From assembly GCF_003946645.1 (NCBI RefSeq), contig NZ_RHOU01000001.1:1-64000 (forward strand): a DNA stretch of 64,000 nt, given 5' to 3'. The DNA is from Lapidilactobacillus wuchangensis. Its GTDB lineage: Bacteria > Bacillota > Bacilli > Lactobacillales > Lactobacillaceae. Within the stretch, counting starts at the first letter, position 1. The number at the start of each line of letters is the position of its first letter. Below the pieces are notes generated by a model that was not told the DNA's origin, made no database searches, and was given only the letters and a program-made list of their open reading frames with translations. Made by a program: the position numbers and the translations under genes. Below are positions 27,714-41,745 of this stretch, in pieces.

Positions 27714-28376
27714 ATGACAATTTTATTAGTTGAAGATAATCCTAATATTGCTTTAGGTCTGCAATATTCCTTTCAACAAAAAGGATACCAACTGGCAGTT
27801 TGTACGAGTTTGCAAGCCAGTCGAGAATATTTGACGACGCAACGGCCACAATTGGTGATTCTTGATGTGATGTTGCCTGATGGCAGTGGGTTTGATCTTT
27901 ATCAACAGCAATTGCAACCACAAAACTTGCCAACTATTTTTTTAACAGCTCGAGATGATGAGGATGATATTGTTCGCGGTCTAAATTTAGGCGCGGAAGA
28001 TTATATGACCAAGCCTTTCTCAACTAGAGAGTTGTTAGCGCGCGTTAGTAAATACTTGCGACCAGAGCGCCAACTGATTCAGATTGGGGCTTTCACCTTT
28101 GACCAAAATAAGTTAGTGGTGACTGTGGCAGATGCGCCGGTCAATCTGACTAGTTTGGAATTGAAAATCCTCCAATTGTTGCTGCAACATCGTAATCAAG
28201 TGGTCACGCGTAATCAGATTATTGAGAAGGTCTGGGAGTGGACTGGTAATGACATTAGTGATAATGCGGTGACCGTCTACCTCAAACGAATTCGTAGTAA
28301 AGTTGGCGTCCAGTTGATTAGCACAGTAAAGGGGCAAGGCTATCGCATCGATAGTCAACAATTAAATGAGTCATAG
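27714..28376 (+). CDS. OmpR/PhoB-family response regulator
   Basis: A 220-aa two-domain regulator. The receiver (about 1-115) has acidic residues Glu7/Asp8 (LVEDN), phospho-acceptor Asp51 (LVILDVMLPDGSG), Thr in FLTAR and Lys in TKPF. The C-terminal winged helix has NLTSLELKILQLLL, VVTRNQIIEKVW and VTVYLKRIRSKV. GAGGTGG precedes ATG 27714, which is preferred to a start nine bases upstream. It overlaps the kinase by 11 bases and probably regulates the adjacent ABC genes. Confidence 0.93.
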   Translation: MTILLVEDNPNIALGLQYSFQQKGYQLAVCTSLQASREYLTTQRPQLVILDVMLPDGSGFDLYQQQLQPQNLPTIFLTARDDEDDIVRGLNLGAEDYMTKPFSTRELLARVSKYLRPERQLIQIGAFTFDQNKLVVTVADAPVNLTSLELKILQLLLQHRNQVVTRNQIIEKVWEWTGNDISDNAVTVYLKRIRSKVGVQLISTVKGQGYRIDSQQLNES

Positions 28377-29586
28377 AGTGCAATTTAAAAAAATGTTATT
28401 CCGCAGTGCTATAATTTTGGCGCTCACAATTTTGATCTTGGGTTTAAGCTGGTTTTGGCAGCAACAATTATTAACGCGGCAAATGAATCAACAACTTGCC
28501 AGTGTCTTAACGGTGGTCAAACAACGTTATCCGCAAGTTTCCAATCATGATTTGGCAACAATTTTAAATCAAACCTCGTCCACCGCAACTTTGTCTTTGC
28601 GTGACTATGGTATTAATTTGCAACATGATAATTTGATTCTTGGTTGGCAACAAACTAATCAACAGTTCATCTTCTTGAATTTAGCTTTGGTTGGGTTAGC
28701 GTTAATATTATTATTGATTAATTTTTGCCGGTATAATCGTCAAAAAGATCGTGCCTTGCAAGCCATTGTCGCCGATGTGGCAGCGATTAATCGCCATGAC
28801 TATCGCTTTAAGTTAGCGGACTATGATGAAGATGAGTTGGCAATTTTGAAAAATCAATTGCATAAGACGACGTTGTTGCTCCGAGAAACGGCGGATCATT
28901 CGCAACAGGATAAACTTAAATTGAAGCAGTCCTTAGCCGATATTTCCCATCAAATCAAAACACCGATTACTTCAATCGAAATCTTAATCGACAATATTCT
29001 TGATAATCCAGAAATGCCGCTGGCAGTGCGGGCTGATTTTTTACAGCGAATTAAACGTGAAGTGACTAGTTTGGATTTTTTGATTGCGGCTTTATTGAAG
29101 TTATCGAAATTTGATGCGGCCACGGTCGAGTTCCATGATCAGTCGCGACAATTGGGCCAGATTGTGGCGCAGGCGGTTGAGCGAGTCAGCGTCTTGGCAG
29201 ATCTGCATGAGATCAATTTCAAAATCAGTGGTCCTGAACCATTAGTGCTTGTGGATGAGAAATGGCAGATTGAAGCGATTGCCAATATTCTGAAGAATTC
29301 AATTGAACATTCACCAATTGGTGCCACGATTGAATTGCAGTATGCAGGGAACAAAGTTTATCAATCGTTGGCGATTATTGATCAGGGTAGTGGCATTGCC
29401 GCCGCTGATTTGAAACATTTATTTGAGCGGTTTTATGAAACCAAGACGCCAACCAACATGACTAATAATTATGGTATTGGGTTAGCCTTAGCAAAAACGA
29501 TTATTGAACAAGATCACGGTGATTTGACGGTGCGTTCGCAACTTGGCGTTGGTAGTCAATTTATGATTAAGTACTTTGATCATTAA
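28366..29586 (+). CDS. Sensor histidine kinase
   Basis: A 406-aa membrane kinase. Two membrane helices (about residues 12-31 and 104-122) enclose an outer segment of about 72 residues. The HAMP-like linker is followed by the dimerisation/phospho-acceptor domain with His195 (DISHQIKTPI) and an ATP-binding domain: N box KNSIEHS, G1 DQGSGIA, F box FERFY, G2 NYGIGLALAK. The outer segment is longer than in intramembrane-sensing BceS kinases, so it may bind a ligand directly. The signal is unknown. Confidence 0.92.
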   Translation: MSHRVQFKKMLFRSAIILALTILILGLSWFWQQQLLTRQMNQQLASVLTVVKQRYPQVSNHDLATILNQTSSTATLSLRDYGINLQHDNLILGWQQTNQQFIFLNLALVGLALILLLINFCRYNRQKDRALQAIVADVAAINRHDYRFKLADYDEDELAILKNQLHKTTLLLRETADHSQQDKLKLKQSLADISHQIKTPITSIEILIDNILDNPEMPLAVRADFLQRIKREVTSLDFLIAALLKLSKFDAATVEFHDQSRQLGQIVAQAVERVSVLADLHEINFKISGPEPLVLVDEKWQIEAIANILKNSIEHSPIGATIELQYAGNKVYQSLAIIDQGSGIAAADLKHLFERFYETKTPTNMTNNYGIGLALAKTIIEQDHGDLTVRSQLGVGSQFMIKYFDH

Positions 29587-29606
29587 CCGCAAAATTTAGA
29601 TTCTTG

Positions 29607-29646
29607 GCATCATTGGGCGTGTGTCAGCGCCGATGATGCTTTTTTT
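29607..29646 (+). terminator. Intrinsic terminator after histidine kinase
   Basis: GCATCAT / ATGATGC with GGCG / GCGCC inside, followed by seven T residues. It isolates the ABC/two-component module from pyrH. Confidence 0.9.
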
Positions 29647-29742
29647 GTTAATTAAGTCTTTGATCGGTCGAACCAGCATAACTTTTTCAAAAATTTTTGA
29701 TGACATATGGTAGAATGTTATTTAGCAGACTACGGAGGCTAA

Positions 29743-30474
<732 letters not shown>

Positions 30475-30476
30475 CC

Positions 30477-31037
30477 ATGGCAACAAATCCGACAATTGAA
30501 AAAGCAAAAGAAACAATGGTGAAATCCGAAGAAGCACTGAAACGGGAACTAGCTAATATTCGGGCTGGTCGCGCTAACGCTTCTTTATTGAATCGTATCA
30601 GTGTTGATTACTATGGCGCACCAACGCCTTTGAACCAAATGGCGGCCATTAATGTTCCAGAACCACGGGTTTTAATGATCAAACCTTATGACAAGTCTTC
30701 ATTAGATAATATTGAAAAAGCAATCTTGGCTTCTGACCTAGGCTTGAACCCAGCCAATGATGGCGATGTGATTCGTTTGGTGATTCCTCAACTAACTGGG
30801 GAACGTCGTCAAGAATTAGCTAAAGAAGTCGGCAAGGATGCTGAAGGTGCTAAAATTGCCGTGCGTAATATTCGCCGTGATGCTTTAGAAGTCATTCGTA
30901 AACAAGAAAAGAATAGTGAAATTTCTGAAGATGACTTACATGATTTAGAGAATCAATTACAAAAAGTAACTGATGCTTCAATTAAAGCAATTGATGAAAT
31001 TGCTGCCACTAAATCAAAAGAAATTACTGAAGGTTAA
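30477..31037 (+). CDS. frr: Ribosome recycling factor
   Basis: A 186-aa factor that, with EF-G, splits the post-termination ribosome. Family motifs are [30 protein letters not shown], and the C-terminal [19 protein letters not shown]. The ribosome binding site AAGGAGG lies within the end of pyrH. Length is standard. Confidence 0.98.
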   Translation: MATNPTIEKAKETMVKSEEALKRELANIRAGRANASLLNRISVDYYGAPTPLNQMAAINVPEPRVLMIKPYDKSSLDNIEKAILASDLGLNPANDGDVIRLVIPQLTGERRQELAKEVGKDAEGAKIAVRNIRRDALEVIRKQEKNSEISEDDLHDLENQLQKVTDASIKAIDEIAATKSKEITEG

Positions 31038-31065
31038 GACCACAAAAAGTCAGGGAGATGATCAT

Positions 31066-31803
31066 TTGACAACAAGTAAGGGACATTTTCCAGAACATAT
31101 TGCGATTATTATGGATGGCAATGGTCGTTGGGCCAAGGCGCATCACCGACCGCGGGCCTTTGGTCATAAAGCCGGAATGGATAATGTTAAGACCTTAACC
31201 AAGGCCGCTAGTCGGATGGGTGTTAAGGTCTTAACACTTTATGCTTTCTCAACGGAGAACTGGAAACGACCAACTGATGAAGTGAATTACTTAATGCAAT
31301 TACCGATTGACTTCTTCAACACTTTTATCCCCGAATTAATGGCTGAAAACGTTAAAGTTAACGTTATGGGCTTTTTAGAAGAACTTCCTGAGAAGACGCG
31401 CAAAGTAACTTATCAGGCCATGGCTGATACTGCCGATAATGATGGCATGATTTTAAATTTTGCGCTTAATTATGGTAGTCGCGCTGAAATTACAGCAGCC
31501 GTCCAACAAATTGGTCGGGAAGTGGCTAATCAGGAATTAGCTCCTGATGCAATCAATGAAGAAACGATTAGTCAGCATTTAATGACGACAAGTTTAGGTG
31601 CCTTGGCCGATCCAGATTTGTTGATTCGGACCAGTGGCGAGTTAAGACTGTCGAATTTCTTGCTGTGGCAATTAGCCTATAGCGAGTTATATTTCAGTGA
31701 TGCTTATTGGCCTGATTTCAGCGCTGAAGAATTAGCCGATGCGATTGCGGTTTTTCAAGGCCGCGATCGTCGTTTCGGTGGCTTAACAACAGAAAAAAAG
31801 TAG
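31066..31803 (+). CDS. uppS: Undecaprenyl (isoprenyl) diphosphate synthase
   Basis: A 245-aa cis-prenyltransferase that makes the C55 lipid carrier for peptidoglycan and wall polymers. Motifs include [34 protein letters not shown], and [15 protein letters not shown]. The start is TTG 31066 behind GGGAG (31052-31056). The longer open frame reaches back into frr and is not supported. It is part of the pyrH-frr-uppS-cdsA-rseP-proS-polC order typical of lactic acid bacteria. Confidence 0.96.
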   Translation: MTTSKGHFPEHIAIIMDGNGRWAKAHHRPRAFGHKAGMDNVKTLTKAASRMGVKVLTLYAFSTENWKRPTDEVNYLMQLPIDFFNTFIPELMAENVKVNVMGFLEELPEKTRKVTYQAMADTADNDGMILNFALNYGSRAEITAAVQQIGREVANQELAPDAINEETISQHLMTTSLGALADPDLLIRTSGELRLSNFLLWQLAYSELYFSDAYWPDFSAEELADAIAVFQGRDRRFGGLTTEKK

Positions 31804-31819
31804 AAGGCAGGAAATATTC

Positions 31820-32614
31820 ATGAGACAACGAGTAATTACGGCGGTTGTCGCTTTAATTATCTTCATTCCGATTATTTTACTAGGTGGCGTTTGGATTGAC
31901 GTGGCCGCGATCCTTTTGGCAATCATTGGCCTTTCCGAGATTTTCATCATGCGGAAACGGATCATTATTTCGCCAGACTTCTTTATTTCAAGTTTGGGGA
32001 TCATTGCCTTAGTTTTACCAGATGGGGCCTTTGAACACTTACCGAAATATTTGACTCGATTTGATATTTTTGCCATTGCGATTGCGTTATTGTTGATTGT
32101 GACGGTGTTGACTAAGAATCGAACTAATATTGATGATATCGGTATTAACACCTTAGCAATTGTTTATATTGGTAATGGTTTCCATTCATTAGTAGCAGTA
32201 CGTGGCGCTGCTGATGGTTTAGCTTTGTTAGGTTATATTTTGGTGGTTATTTGGGCCACTGATATTGGCGCCTACTCATTCGGTCGCAAGATTGGTAAGC
32301 ATAAATTGTGGCCCGCAATTAGTCCTAATAAGACTTGGGAAGGCAGTATCGCCGGCACCTTGTGTGCATTAGTTGGTGCTGCAATTTATCTCTATTTCTT
32401 CCCAGTGGGCTATCATAATTATGCCTTAATGTTATTAGTTACCTTGATTTTCTCAATCTTTGGTCAAATGGGTGACTTGGTTGAATCCGCTTATAAGCGG
32501 TATTATGGCGTTAAGGATTCTGGCAAAATTTTACCAGGTCACGGCGGCATCTTAGATCGTTTTGATAGTCTTTTGTTTGTCCTACCAATGATGCATTGGT
32601 TCGGCTTACTTTAA
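31820..32614 (+). CDS. cdsA: Phosphatidate cytidylyltransferase
   Basis: A 264-aa multi-pass membrane enzyme that makes CDP-diacylglycerol from phosphatidate and CTP. The C-terminal CDP-diglyceride synthetase signature is KDSGKILPGHGGILDRFDS, and GRKIGKHKLWPAISPNKTWEG is upstream of it. Hydrophobic segments run through the protein. AGGAAAT precedes ATG 31820. It acts downstream of PlsC in phospholipid synthesis. Confidence 0.96.
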   Translation: MRQRVITAVVALIIFIPIILLGGVWIDVAAILLAIIGLSEIFIMRKRIIISPDFFISSLGIIALVLPDGAFEHLPKYLTRFDIFAIAIALLLIVTVLTKNRTNIDDIGINTLAIVYIGNGFHSLVAVRGAADGLALLGYILVVIWATDIGAYSFGRKIGKHKLWPAISPNKTWEGSIAGTLCALVGAAIYLYFFPVGYHNYALMLLVTLIFSIFGQMGDLVESAYKRYYGVKDSGKILPGHGGILDRFDSLLFVLPMMHWFGLL

Positions 32615-32660
32615 TTGCACCTAACCAATTGTTGAACTACACAGACTGAGGAGTGTTTTC

Positions 32661-35728
<3,068 letters not shown>

Positions 35729-35739
35729 TTTTAACTCTT

Positions 35740-35777
35740 GAGTTTGGACCAGTTTTTTCGTCCAAACTCACTTTTTT
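35740..35777 (+). terminator. Intrinsic terminator after proS
   Basis: GAGTTTGGAC / GTCCAAACTC perfect 10-bp stem with a T6 run after AC. Confidence 0.9.
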
Positions 35778-35816
35778 AGCTGGAAATGGGTTTTTAGTAG
35801 TAAAGGAGTAAATCAT

Positions 35817-38800
35817 TTGGCAGAAACAGATTTAATGGCGACGCTTTTAGAACAGATTAAGTGGCCTGAGGAACAGCAACATTTCTTTGCAAATGGCGTC
35901 TTACAACAACTGACGGTTCATGAAGCTTCGAAACGGTGGACCTTTGCTTTGGAGTTGGCCCAAATTCTTCCCTATGATGTCTTTCAACAATTCCTACAGC
36001 AATTAACCACGACTTTCACTGACATTGCCACCGTGGAAGTGCAGCTCAAAGTTACCAAGCCACAAGTCACCCAACAATTGATCAATGATTACTGGGTCTA
36101 TGTGCTCAGTCAAACCGGTATCAAATCACCAATGATCAATGAAGTTTGTCAGAATCAAGTGCCCGAATTAGTTGATCAACGCTTAATTCTCAATGTGGAT
36201 AATGAAATTGTGAAGAGTTTTGTTGAGAAACAGGCCTTAGGACCAATTCAGGAGTCGTTTGAACGAATCGGTTTTCCGGCGATGAATTTTAAGATTGAGC
36301 TGGATGATTCAAATGTGCAAGAAAAAATTGATGATTTAAAAGCCAAACGCGCCAAACGCGACCAAGAAATTGCCAAAAAAGCGGCCACGGTGATTGCCGA
36401 AAAGAAACAGCAACAACAGGCGCAAGCAAGTCAAGGTGATGCACCAACAGAAGCAGTGCTGGGTGGCGGGGTAAATCCGAAATCACCGTTGATTACTTTA
36501 GACCAAATTGATCAAGAGGAACGATCAGTTTATGTCCAAGGCTATGTCTTTAATAGTGAAATTCGGACTTTTAATTCGGGCCGTTCGTTGTTAACTTTGG
36601 AAATCACCGACTATACGTCTTCAATTATGATTAAGGTTTTCTCACGTAAACGTGGGGATGACGCGGCGGTTTTTGAGTTGTTCCAAAAAGGTATTTGGGT
36701 GCGGGCCCAAGGTAGTGTCCAAAACGACCAATTTACCCATGAATTAGTTTTAAATGCTAATGAAATGGAAGAATTTCATCATCCTGAGCCTGCAGAAACT
36801 TACCAAGGCGAACAAAAGCGGGTCGAACTGCATTTGCACACCAATATGAGTCAAATGGACGCCACCAACAGTATTGGCGATTTTGTGAAACGAGCTAAAT
36901 CGTGGGGCCAAACTGCGATTGCCCTAACTGATCATGTTGGTGCCCAATCATTTCCTGATGCCCATGCAGCCAGCCAAAAAGCAGGTCTTAAAATGCTTTA
37001 TGGTGTTGAGGTCAATTTAGTTGATGATGGTAACAACATTGCTTACAATTTGCGCGATGAAGTTGCCGATGGCGGCGAATATGTGGTTTTTGATGTGGAG
37101 ACAACTGGATTGTCAGCTGTTTACGATACCGTGATTGAAATCGGTGCCGTCAAAATGAAAGAGGGACAAGTGCTGGAACGGTATGATCGGTTTATTAATC
37201 CGGGTCATCCCTTATCAGCAACCACAATCAACTTGACCAATATTACTGATGAAATGGTCCAGAGCGGTGAAGATGAAGCGACCACCATTAAAGAATTTAT
37301 GGATTTTGTGGGTGATGATGTGGTTGTTGGGCATAATGTCACCTTCGATATTGGCTTCATGAATGCTGCCTTAAGCCGCTTAGGTCGTTCTTCAGTGCAT
37401 AATCCGATTATTGATACCTTGGAAATGTCGCGAACGCTCCATCCGGAAAATGCCAATCATAAATTGGATACTTTAGCGAAACGCTACAACATTGTCTTGG
37501 AACATCATCATCGGGCTGATGCCGATGCTGAAGCAACTGGTCTGTTGTATTATGCGCTGCTGAAAGAATTAGAAGACAAATTTGGGACCACCAATATTAA
37601 TCAGTTAAACGATCATGTCGGTGATGGCTCAGCTTATCGTTTGTCGCGGCCTCATCATGCAATTTTAATTGCCCAAACGCAGCCTGGCTTAAAGAATTTA
37701 TTTAAAATCATTTCCGATTCAATGGTCAAGTATTTCTACCGAGTAGCGCGGGTACCTAAGTCGTTACTGAATGAATATCGCGAAGGCATTATTGTTGGTT
37801 CCGCTTGTGATTCTGGTGAGGTTTTCACTAGCATGATGCAGAAGGGTTACGAAGAAGCGCGTCAGAAGGCTAACTACTACGATTATTTGGAGATTATGCC
37901 GAAAGCCGTTTATCAGCCCTTGATTCAGAAAGAATTAATTAATGATGACGCCGCTTTGGAAGATATTATTAAAAATATCGTCAAGCTGGGCGAAGATCTG
38001 AATAAGCCGGTGGTGGCTACTGGGGATGTGCATTATCTTGATCCTCACGATGCAATTTATCGGGAAATTTTAATTCGTGCTGATAAAAGTAATCCGTTGA
38101 GTCGTCAATTATTACCAGACGTCCATTTCCGGTCCACAGCCGAAATGCTTGAAGATTTTGCTTACTTAGGTGCTGATAAGGCTAAAGAAGTGGTCATCAC
38201 CAATAGTAATAAAATTGCTGATACCGTTGATGGCAACATTACGCCAGTGAAAGACAAACTTTATACCCCCCACATGCCTGGGGCCGAAGAAGAAATTCGC
38301 TCCTTGGCAATGAATAAGGCCTATAGTCTGTACGGCAATCCTTTACCACAGCTGGTTAAAGACCGGGTTGAAAAGGAACTGAAATCGATTATTGGTAATG
38401 GTTTCTCAGTTATTTATTTAATTGCGCAAAAATTGGTGTTTAAGAGTCGTAAAGACGGCTATTTAGTTGGTTCCCGGGGTTCAGTTGGTTCCAGCTTCGT
38501 CGCTACTATGACCGGGATCACTGAGGTTAATCCCTTGCCACCGCATTATCGTTGTGCCAAATGTCAATACAGCGAATTCTTCACTAAGGGCGAATACGGT
38601 TCTGGTTTTGACTTACCTGACAAGAATTGCCCTAATTGTGGTGCTGAGTTAGTTAAAGACGGTCATGATATTCCTTTCGAAACTTTCTTAGGGTTCAAAG
38701 GGGACAAGGTTCCGGATATTGATCTGAATTTCTCTGGGGACTATCAGCCAATCGCCCATAACTATACTAAGGTTTTGTTCGGTGAGAAGTTTGTTTTTCG

Positions 38801-40151
38801 GGCTGGTACAATTGGTACCGTGGCTGATCGAACGGCTTATGGTTACGTGAAACATTATGAAGAAGTCAACGACCGTCATTTCCGCGGGGCCGAGCTTGAT
38901 CGTTTAGCTTCTGGTGCGACGGGGGTTAAACGGACGACAGGCCAACATCCGGCCGGCATTATTGTTGTGCCTGATGATATGGACATTTATGATTTCACGC
39001 CGATTCAATTCCCGGCCAATAAAACTGATGCCGCTTGGAAAACGACCCATTTTGATTTCCATTCGATTCATGATAATATTTTAAAACTTGATATTCTGGG
39101 ACATGATGATCCCACGATGATCCGGATGCTTCAAGATTTGTCCGGTGTCGATCCGGTTACCATTCCCACTGATGATCCGCAAGTGATGTCGTTATTCTCG
39201 GGCACTGATGCGTTAGGGGTCACGCCAGAACAAATCAATTCTAAAACCGGTACCTTAGGCGTGCCGGAATTCGGGACTGCCTTTGTTCGGGGCATGCTTG
39301 AAGAAACCCATCCAAGTACTTTCGCGGAATTATTGCAGATTTCTGGTTTGTCTCATGGGACCGATGTTTGGTTAGGCAACGCCGAAGAATTAATTCAACA
39401 AGGCGTGGTTACTCTGAAAGACGTTATTGGTTGTCGGGATAACATCATGATGGATTTAATTCATTGGGATGTTGATTCGCAGCTAAGTTTCCAAATCATG
39501 GAACATGTCCGTAAGGGGCGCGGAATTCCTGACGAATGGCAGGAGACTTTGCGGGCCAATGAGAATGTACCTGATTGGTATATTGATTCTTGCTTGAAAA
39601 TCAAGTATATGTTCCCGAAGGCCCATGCCACAGCCTATATTTTAATGGCCTTACGAATTGCTTATTTCAAAGTCTATTTCCCAATCATTTATTACACTTC
39701 TTACTTCAGTGTGCGGGCTGACGATTATGATTTGGTGGCCATGAGTCATGGTAAAGAAGCCGTCAAAGCTCGAATGAAAGAATTGACTGATGAGATTAAT
39801 GAAAAGGGTAAAGGCCGCGCCGTTAAACAAGCTAACTTGTTAACCGTTTTGGAATTGGCCAATGAATGTTTGGAACGTGGGATTGAAATCAAAATGGTCG
39901 ATATTGAGAAGTCTGATTCCGATGATTTCCAAATTATTGATGATCACACGATTTTGGCACCATTTAAAGCCATTCCTGGGTTAGGTGCCAACGTTGCCAA
40001 ACAAATTGTGGCGGCACGTGCTGAACGGCCATTCTTGTCAAAGGAAGATTTGGCGACTCGTGGTAAAGTGTCGAAGACCTTGATCGATTATTTGACTTTG
40101 AATGGTGTGCTTGACGATTTACCAGATCAGAATCAATTATCGTTGTTCTAA
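35817..40151 (+). CDS. polC: DNA polymerase III alpha subunit, PolC type
   Basis: A 1444-aa replicative polymerase of low-GC Gram-positives. In order: N-terminal domain, OB fold (about 225-330), PHP domain ([10 protein letters not shown] near 339), inserted 3'-5' exonuclease (DVETTGL near 426, [20 protein letters not shown]), rest of PHP, a zinc finger (CAKC and CPNC near 913-940) and the polymerase core with [12 protein letters not shown] near 966. The start is TTG 35817 behind AAGGAG. It is separated from proS by a terminator; TGGAAATGG just upstream is not a clear promoter. No own terminator follows before repeat E3. Confidence 0.97.
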   Translation: MAETDLMATLLEQIKWPEEQQHFFANGVLQQLTVHEASKRWTFALELAQILPYDVFQQFLQQLTTTFTDIATVEVQLKVTKPQVTQQLINDYWVYVLSQTGIKSPMINEVCQNQVPELVDQRLILNVDNEIVKSFVEKQALGPIQESFERIGFPAMNFKIELDDSNVQEKIDDLKAKRAKRDQEIAKKAATVIAEKKQQQQAQASQGDAPTEAVLGGGVNPKSPLITLDQIDQEERSVYVQGYVFNSEIRTFNSGRSLLTLEITDYTSSIMIKVFSRKRGDDAAVFELFQKGIWVRAQGSVQNDQFTHELVLNANEMEEFHHPEPAETYQGEQKRVELHLHTNMSQMDATNSIGDFVKRAKSWGQTAIALTDHVGAQSFPDAHAASQKAGLKMLYGVEVNLVDDGNNIAYNLRDEVADGGEYVVFDVETTGLSAVYDTVIEIGAVKMKEGQVLERYDRFINPGHPLSATTINLTNITDEMVQSGEDEATTIKEFMDFVGDDVVVGHNVTFDIGFMNAALSRLGRSSVHNPIIDTLEMSRTLHPENANHKLDTLAKRYNIVLEHHHRADADAEATGLLYYALLKELEDKFGTTNINQLNDHVGDGSAYRLSRPHHAILIAQTQPGLKNLFKIISDSMVKYFYRVARVPKSLLNEYREGIIVGSACDSGEVFTSMMQKGYEEARQKANYYDYLEIMPKAVYQPLIQKELINDDAALEDIIKNIVKLGEDLNKPVVATGDVHYLDPHDAIYREILIRADKSNPLSRQLLPDVHFRSTAEMLEDFAYLGADKAKEVVITNSNKIADTVDGNITPVKDKLYTPHMPGAEEEIRSLAMNKAYSLYGNPLPQLVKDRVEKELKSIIGNGFSVIYLIAQKLVFKSRKDGYLVGSRGSVGSSFVATMTGITEVNPLPPHYRCAKCQYSEFFTKGEYGSGFDLPDKNCPNCGAELVKDGHDIPFETFLGFKGDKVPDIDLNFSGDYQPIAHNYTKVLFGEKFVFRAGTIGTVADRTAYGYVKHYEEVNDRHFRGAELDRLASGATGVKRTTGQHPAGIIVVPDDMDIYDFTPIQFPANKTDAAWKTTHFDFHSIHDNILKLDILGHDDPTMIRMLQDLSGVDPVTIPTDDPQVMSLFSGTDALGVTPEQINSKTGTLGVPEFGTAFVRGMLEETHPSTFAELLQISGLSHGTDVWLGNAEELIQQGVVTLKDVIGCRDNIMMDLIHWDVDSQLSFQIMEHVRKGRGIPDEWQETLRANENVPDWYIDSCLKIKYMFPKAHATAYILMALRIAYFKVYFPIIYYTSYFSVRADDYDLVAMSHGKEAVKARMKELTDEINEKGKGRAVKQANLLTVLELANECLERGIEIKMVDIEKSDSDDFQIIDDHTILAPFKAIPGLGANVAKQIVAARAERPFLSKEDLATRGKVSKTLIDYLTLNGVLDDLPDQNQLSLF

Positions 40152-40246
40152 TCAATTTAATTTTGGTCGTTCCTTAGTCAGTAACGACAGGGGCCTAGCG
40201 ATTTAGAGAGCGTGGAACGCCGTGGCCGTCGATTTGAAACTAAACT

Positions 40247-40873
40247 GGTTTTGGGCAAAGTAGTGGACAACTCCGTTGCGGCCGGCGGGTTGTGGAACGC
40301 TGTCGACACTGATTGAAGCCTTTCTTCGAAAGTCTCCAATACAGGTCTTCTTCTAAGTGGCCTGCCACTAAGAAGAATTTGGCGGCTGACAACCCGGCAG
40401 CCTCCACTGCGTTTTGAGTTTGTTTAGACCACTTCAGAAATGAATGATATCAAGGCAGTATTGATGAAGTTAGACGCTAATCACCAGCAAACGTCTGGTG
40501 AAGCAAACAAAACTGAGCATCACTAGTTAGAAAAAGATTTAAGCAAACTAATTAGGTCTGTTTGACACGCTTTCTGGAAATCAGAAACAGTCAGACAGAC
40601 TTTTGTGTGTATTACTATTTAGTTTGACAACAATCCGAATCGAATTGATCTATCCCACTACAATTGTCTTAAGCACTAACAAAGTTAAAGTGAACCACCT
40701 CAACTCCGGACGGAATGGAGGGCGTGGTTGTCAGCCGCCAAATTATACTTAGCGATTTATCGCTTAGTATAAGGCTCGTATTTGAAACAATTTGGTTTGT
40801 AATTGGTTCAAATCGATGCCGGCAGCGTTCCACAACCAGCAAGCCCGGAATGGAGTCAGAACGGATTCTGTTT
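40247..40873 (+). repeat. Large inverted-repeat element, full copy E3
   Basis: Same layout as E2: left arm about 40260-40410, central hairpin 40554-40605, right arm about 40720-40847. The right-arm hairpin is TATACT-T-AGCGA / TCGCT-T-AGTATA around TTTA, so pairing is kept although five or six bases differ from E2. A truncated arm fragment (GCGTGGAACGCCGTGG ... CGATTTGAAA) precedes it at about 40209-40240. Confidence 0.85.
40554..40605 (+). terminator. Central hairpin of E3, weak terminator
   Basis: AGGTCTGTTTGAC pairs with GTCAGACAGACTT, with CTGG/CAG inside, followed by only TTTTGTG. It is the first terminator-like site after polC. Confidence 0.55.
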
Positions 40874-40907
40874 AAACCACTTTGCTAAACTTGTACTTGC
40901 GAGGTTG

Positions 40908-41020
40908 AAACGTGTTCGGAGCGACAAATGGCTAGGCCTAATTTAAATATTCACACGATCTGGTTGGTACCAGCTCATGTAAATATTTGAAATTATGCTA
41001 CGCGTCATCCCTCACACTCT
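40908..41020 (+). repeat. Long-hairpin H element, first tandem copy before rimP
   Basis: Starts AAACGTGTTCGGAGCGACA and ends CCCTCACACTCT, the family's outer stem. Inner arms are CCTAATTTAAATATT and AATATTTGAAATTATGC. The apical part is GATCTGG / CCAGCTC. Confidence 0.8.
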
Positions 41021-41023
41021 ACT

Positions 41024-41142
41024 AAACGTGTTCGGAGCTGCAGCATGCTATGGCTAACTTAAATATTTCAATGATCGGTTAAAACCGCTCATCAAAATAT
41101 TTGAAGTTATCCTACGCACGCTCCCGCAACTCCTCACACTCT
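41024..41142 (+). repeat. Long-hairpin H element, second tandem copy before rimP
   Basis: Starts AAACGTGTTCGGAGC and ends CTCCTCACACTCT. Inner arms GGCTAACTTAAATATTT and AAATATTTGAAGTTATCC pair almost fully. It ends eight bases before the -35 of the rimP promoter. Confidence 0.8.
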
Positions 41143-41149
41143 TTGGTAG

Positions 41150-41178
41150 TTGGCAGTTTTCAGAAACTATGCTATAAT
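41150..41178 (+). promoter_or_regulatory. Sigma-A promoter of the rimP-nusA-infB operon
   Basis: TTGGCA (41150-41155), 17-bp spacer, TATAAT (41173-41178). Transcription should begin near 41185. Confidence 0.88.
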
Positions 41179-41196
41179 AAGTTCATGAATTGGTTC

Positions 41197-41223
41197 GAGT
41201 GAGCAGAGATGCTCACTCTTTTT
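41197..41223 (+). terminator. Leader terminator (attenuator) before rimP
   Basis: A perfect 8-bp stem GAGTGAGC / GCTCACTC with a 6-nt loop and a T5 run, only about 12 nt after the predicted transcription start and before the rimP ribosome binding site. As drawn it would stop transcription of the whole operon unless relieved. NusA, encoded in the operon, is known to affect hairpin termination, so feedback is an attractive inference. Confidence 0.7.
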
Positions 41224-41254
41224 ATTGACCGATTTCCTGAAAGGAGGTTTAGTC

Positions 41255-41728
41255 TTGAGTTCAGTCATAGAAACCGTTCGGTCGCTCGTTATGCCGATTC
41301 TCAATGCTAACCATTTTCAATTAGTAGATATTGAATACCAAAAAGAAGGTCAAAGCTGGTACTTGCGGCTTTATATTGATAAACCAGGTGGAATTGATAT
41401 TGAAGAGTGTGTCACTGTTAGTGATGCGCTTAGTGAAAAACTTGATTCCTTAGATCCTGATCCTATCCCTCAAGCTTATTTCTTAGAGGTGTCGTCCCCA
41501 GGTGCGGAGCGGCCACTGAAGAATGAGCAGGACTATCAGAATGCTATCAATCAATATATCCATGTTTCCCTTTATCAAGCAATTGACAAGCGGAAGGTCT
41601 TTGAGGGCCATCTGCGCGAATTATCAGATCAAGAATTGAAACTGGAGTATCGTGATCGTGGCCGCGTTAAAAATGTCGTTATTCCGCGGACAAATATTGC
41701 ACAAGCACGATTAGCGATTGAATTTTAA
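41255..41728 (+). CDS. rimP: Ribosome maturation factor RimP
   Basis: A 157-aa protein needed for 30S subunit maturation. It shows the family pattern [38 protein letters not shown] and the [12 protein letters not shown] motif. AAGGAGG at 41240-41246 sets the start at TTG 41255; the longer frame begins in the terminator stem region. First gene of the nusA-infB operon. Confidence 0.95.
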   Translation: MSSVIETVRSLVMPILNANHFQLVDIEYQKEGQSWYLRLYIDKPGGIDIEECVTVSDALSEKLDSLDPDPIPQAYFLEVSSPGAERPLKNEQDYQNAINQYIHVSLYQAIDKRKVFEGHLRELSDQELKLEYRDRGRVKNVVIPRTNIAQARLAIEF

Positions 41729-41745
41729 CAAGGAGACATCGCATT

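Noticed and set aside
24425..29586. Bacitracin-type BceRS-BceAB module
   Set aside because: The permease is about 840 aa with eight apparent helices and two large loops, and the kinase has a long outer segment, unlike BceB and BceS.
40169..40192. GTCGTT/AACGAC hairpin just after polC as a terminator
   Set aside because: The stem is short and is followed by GGGGCC, not by a T tract.
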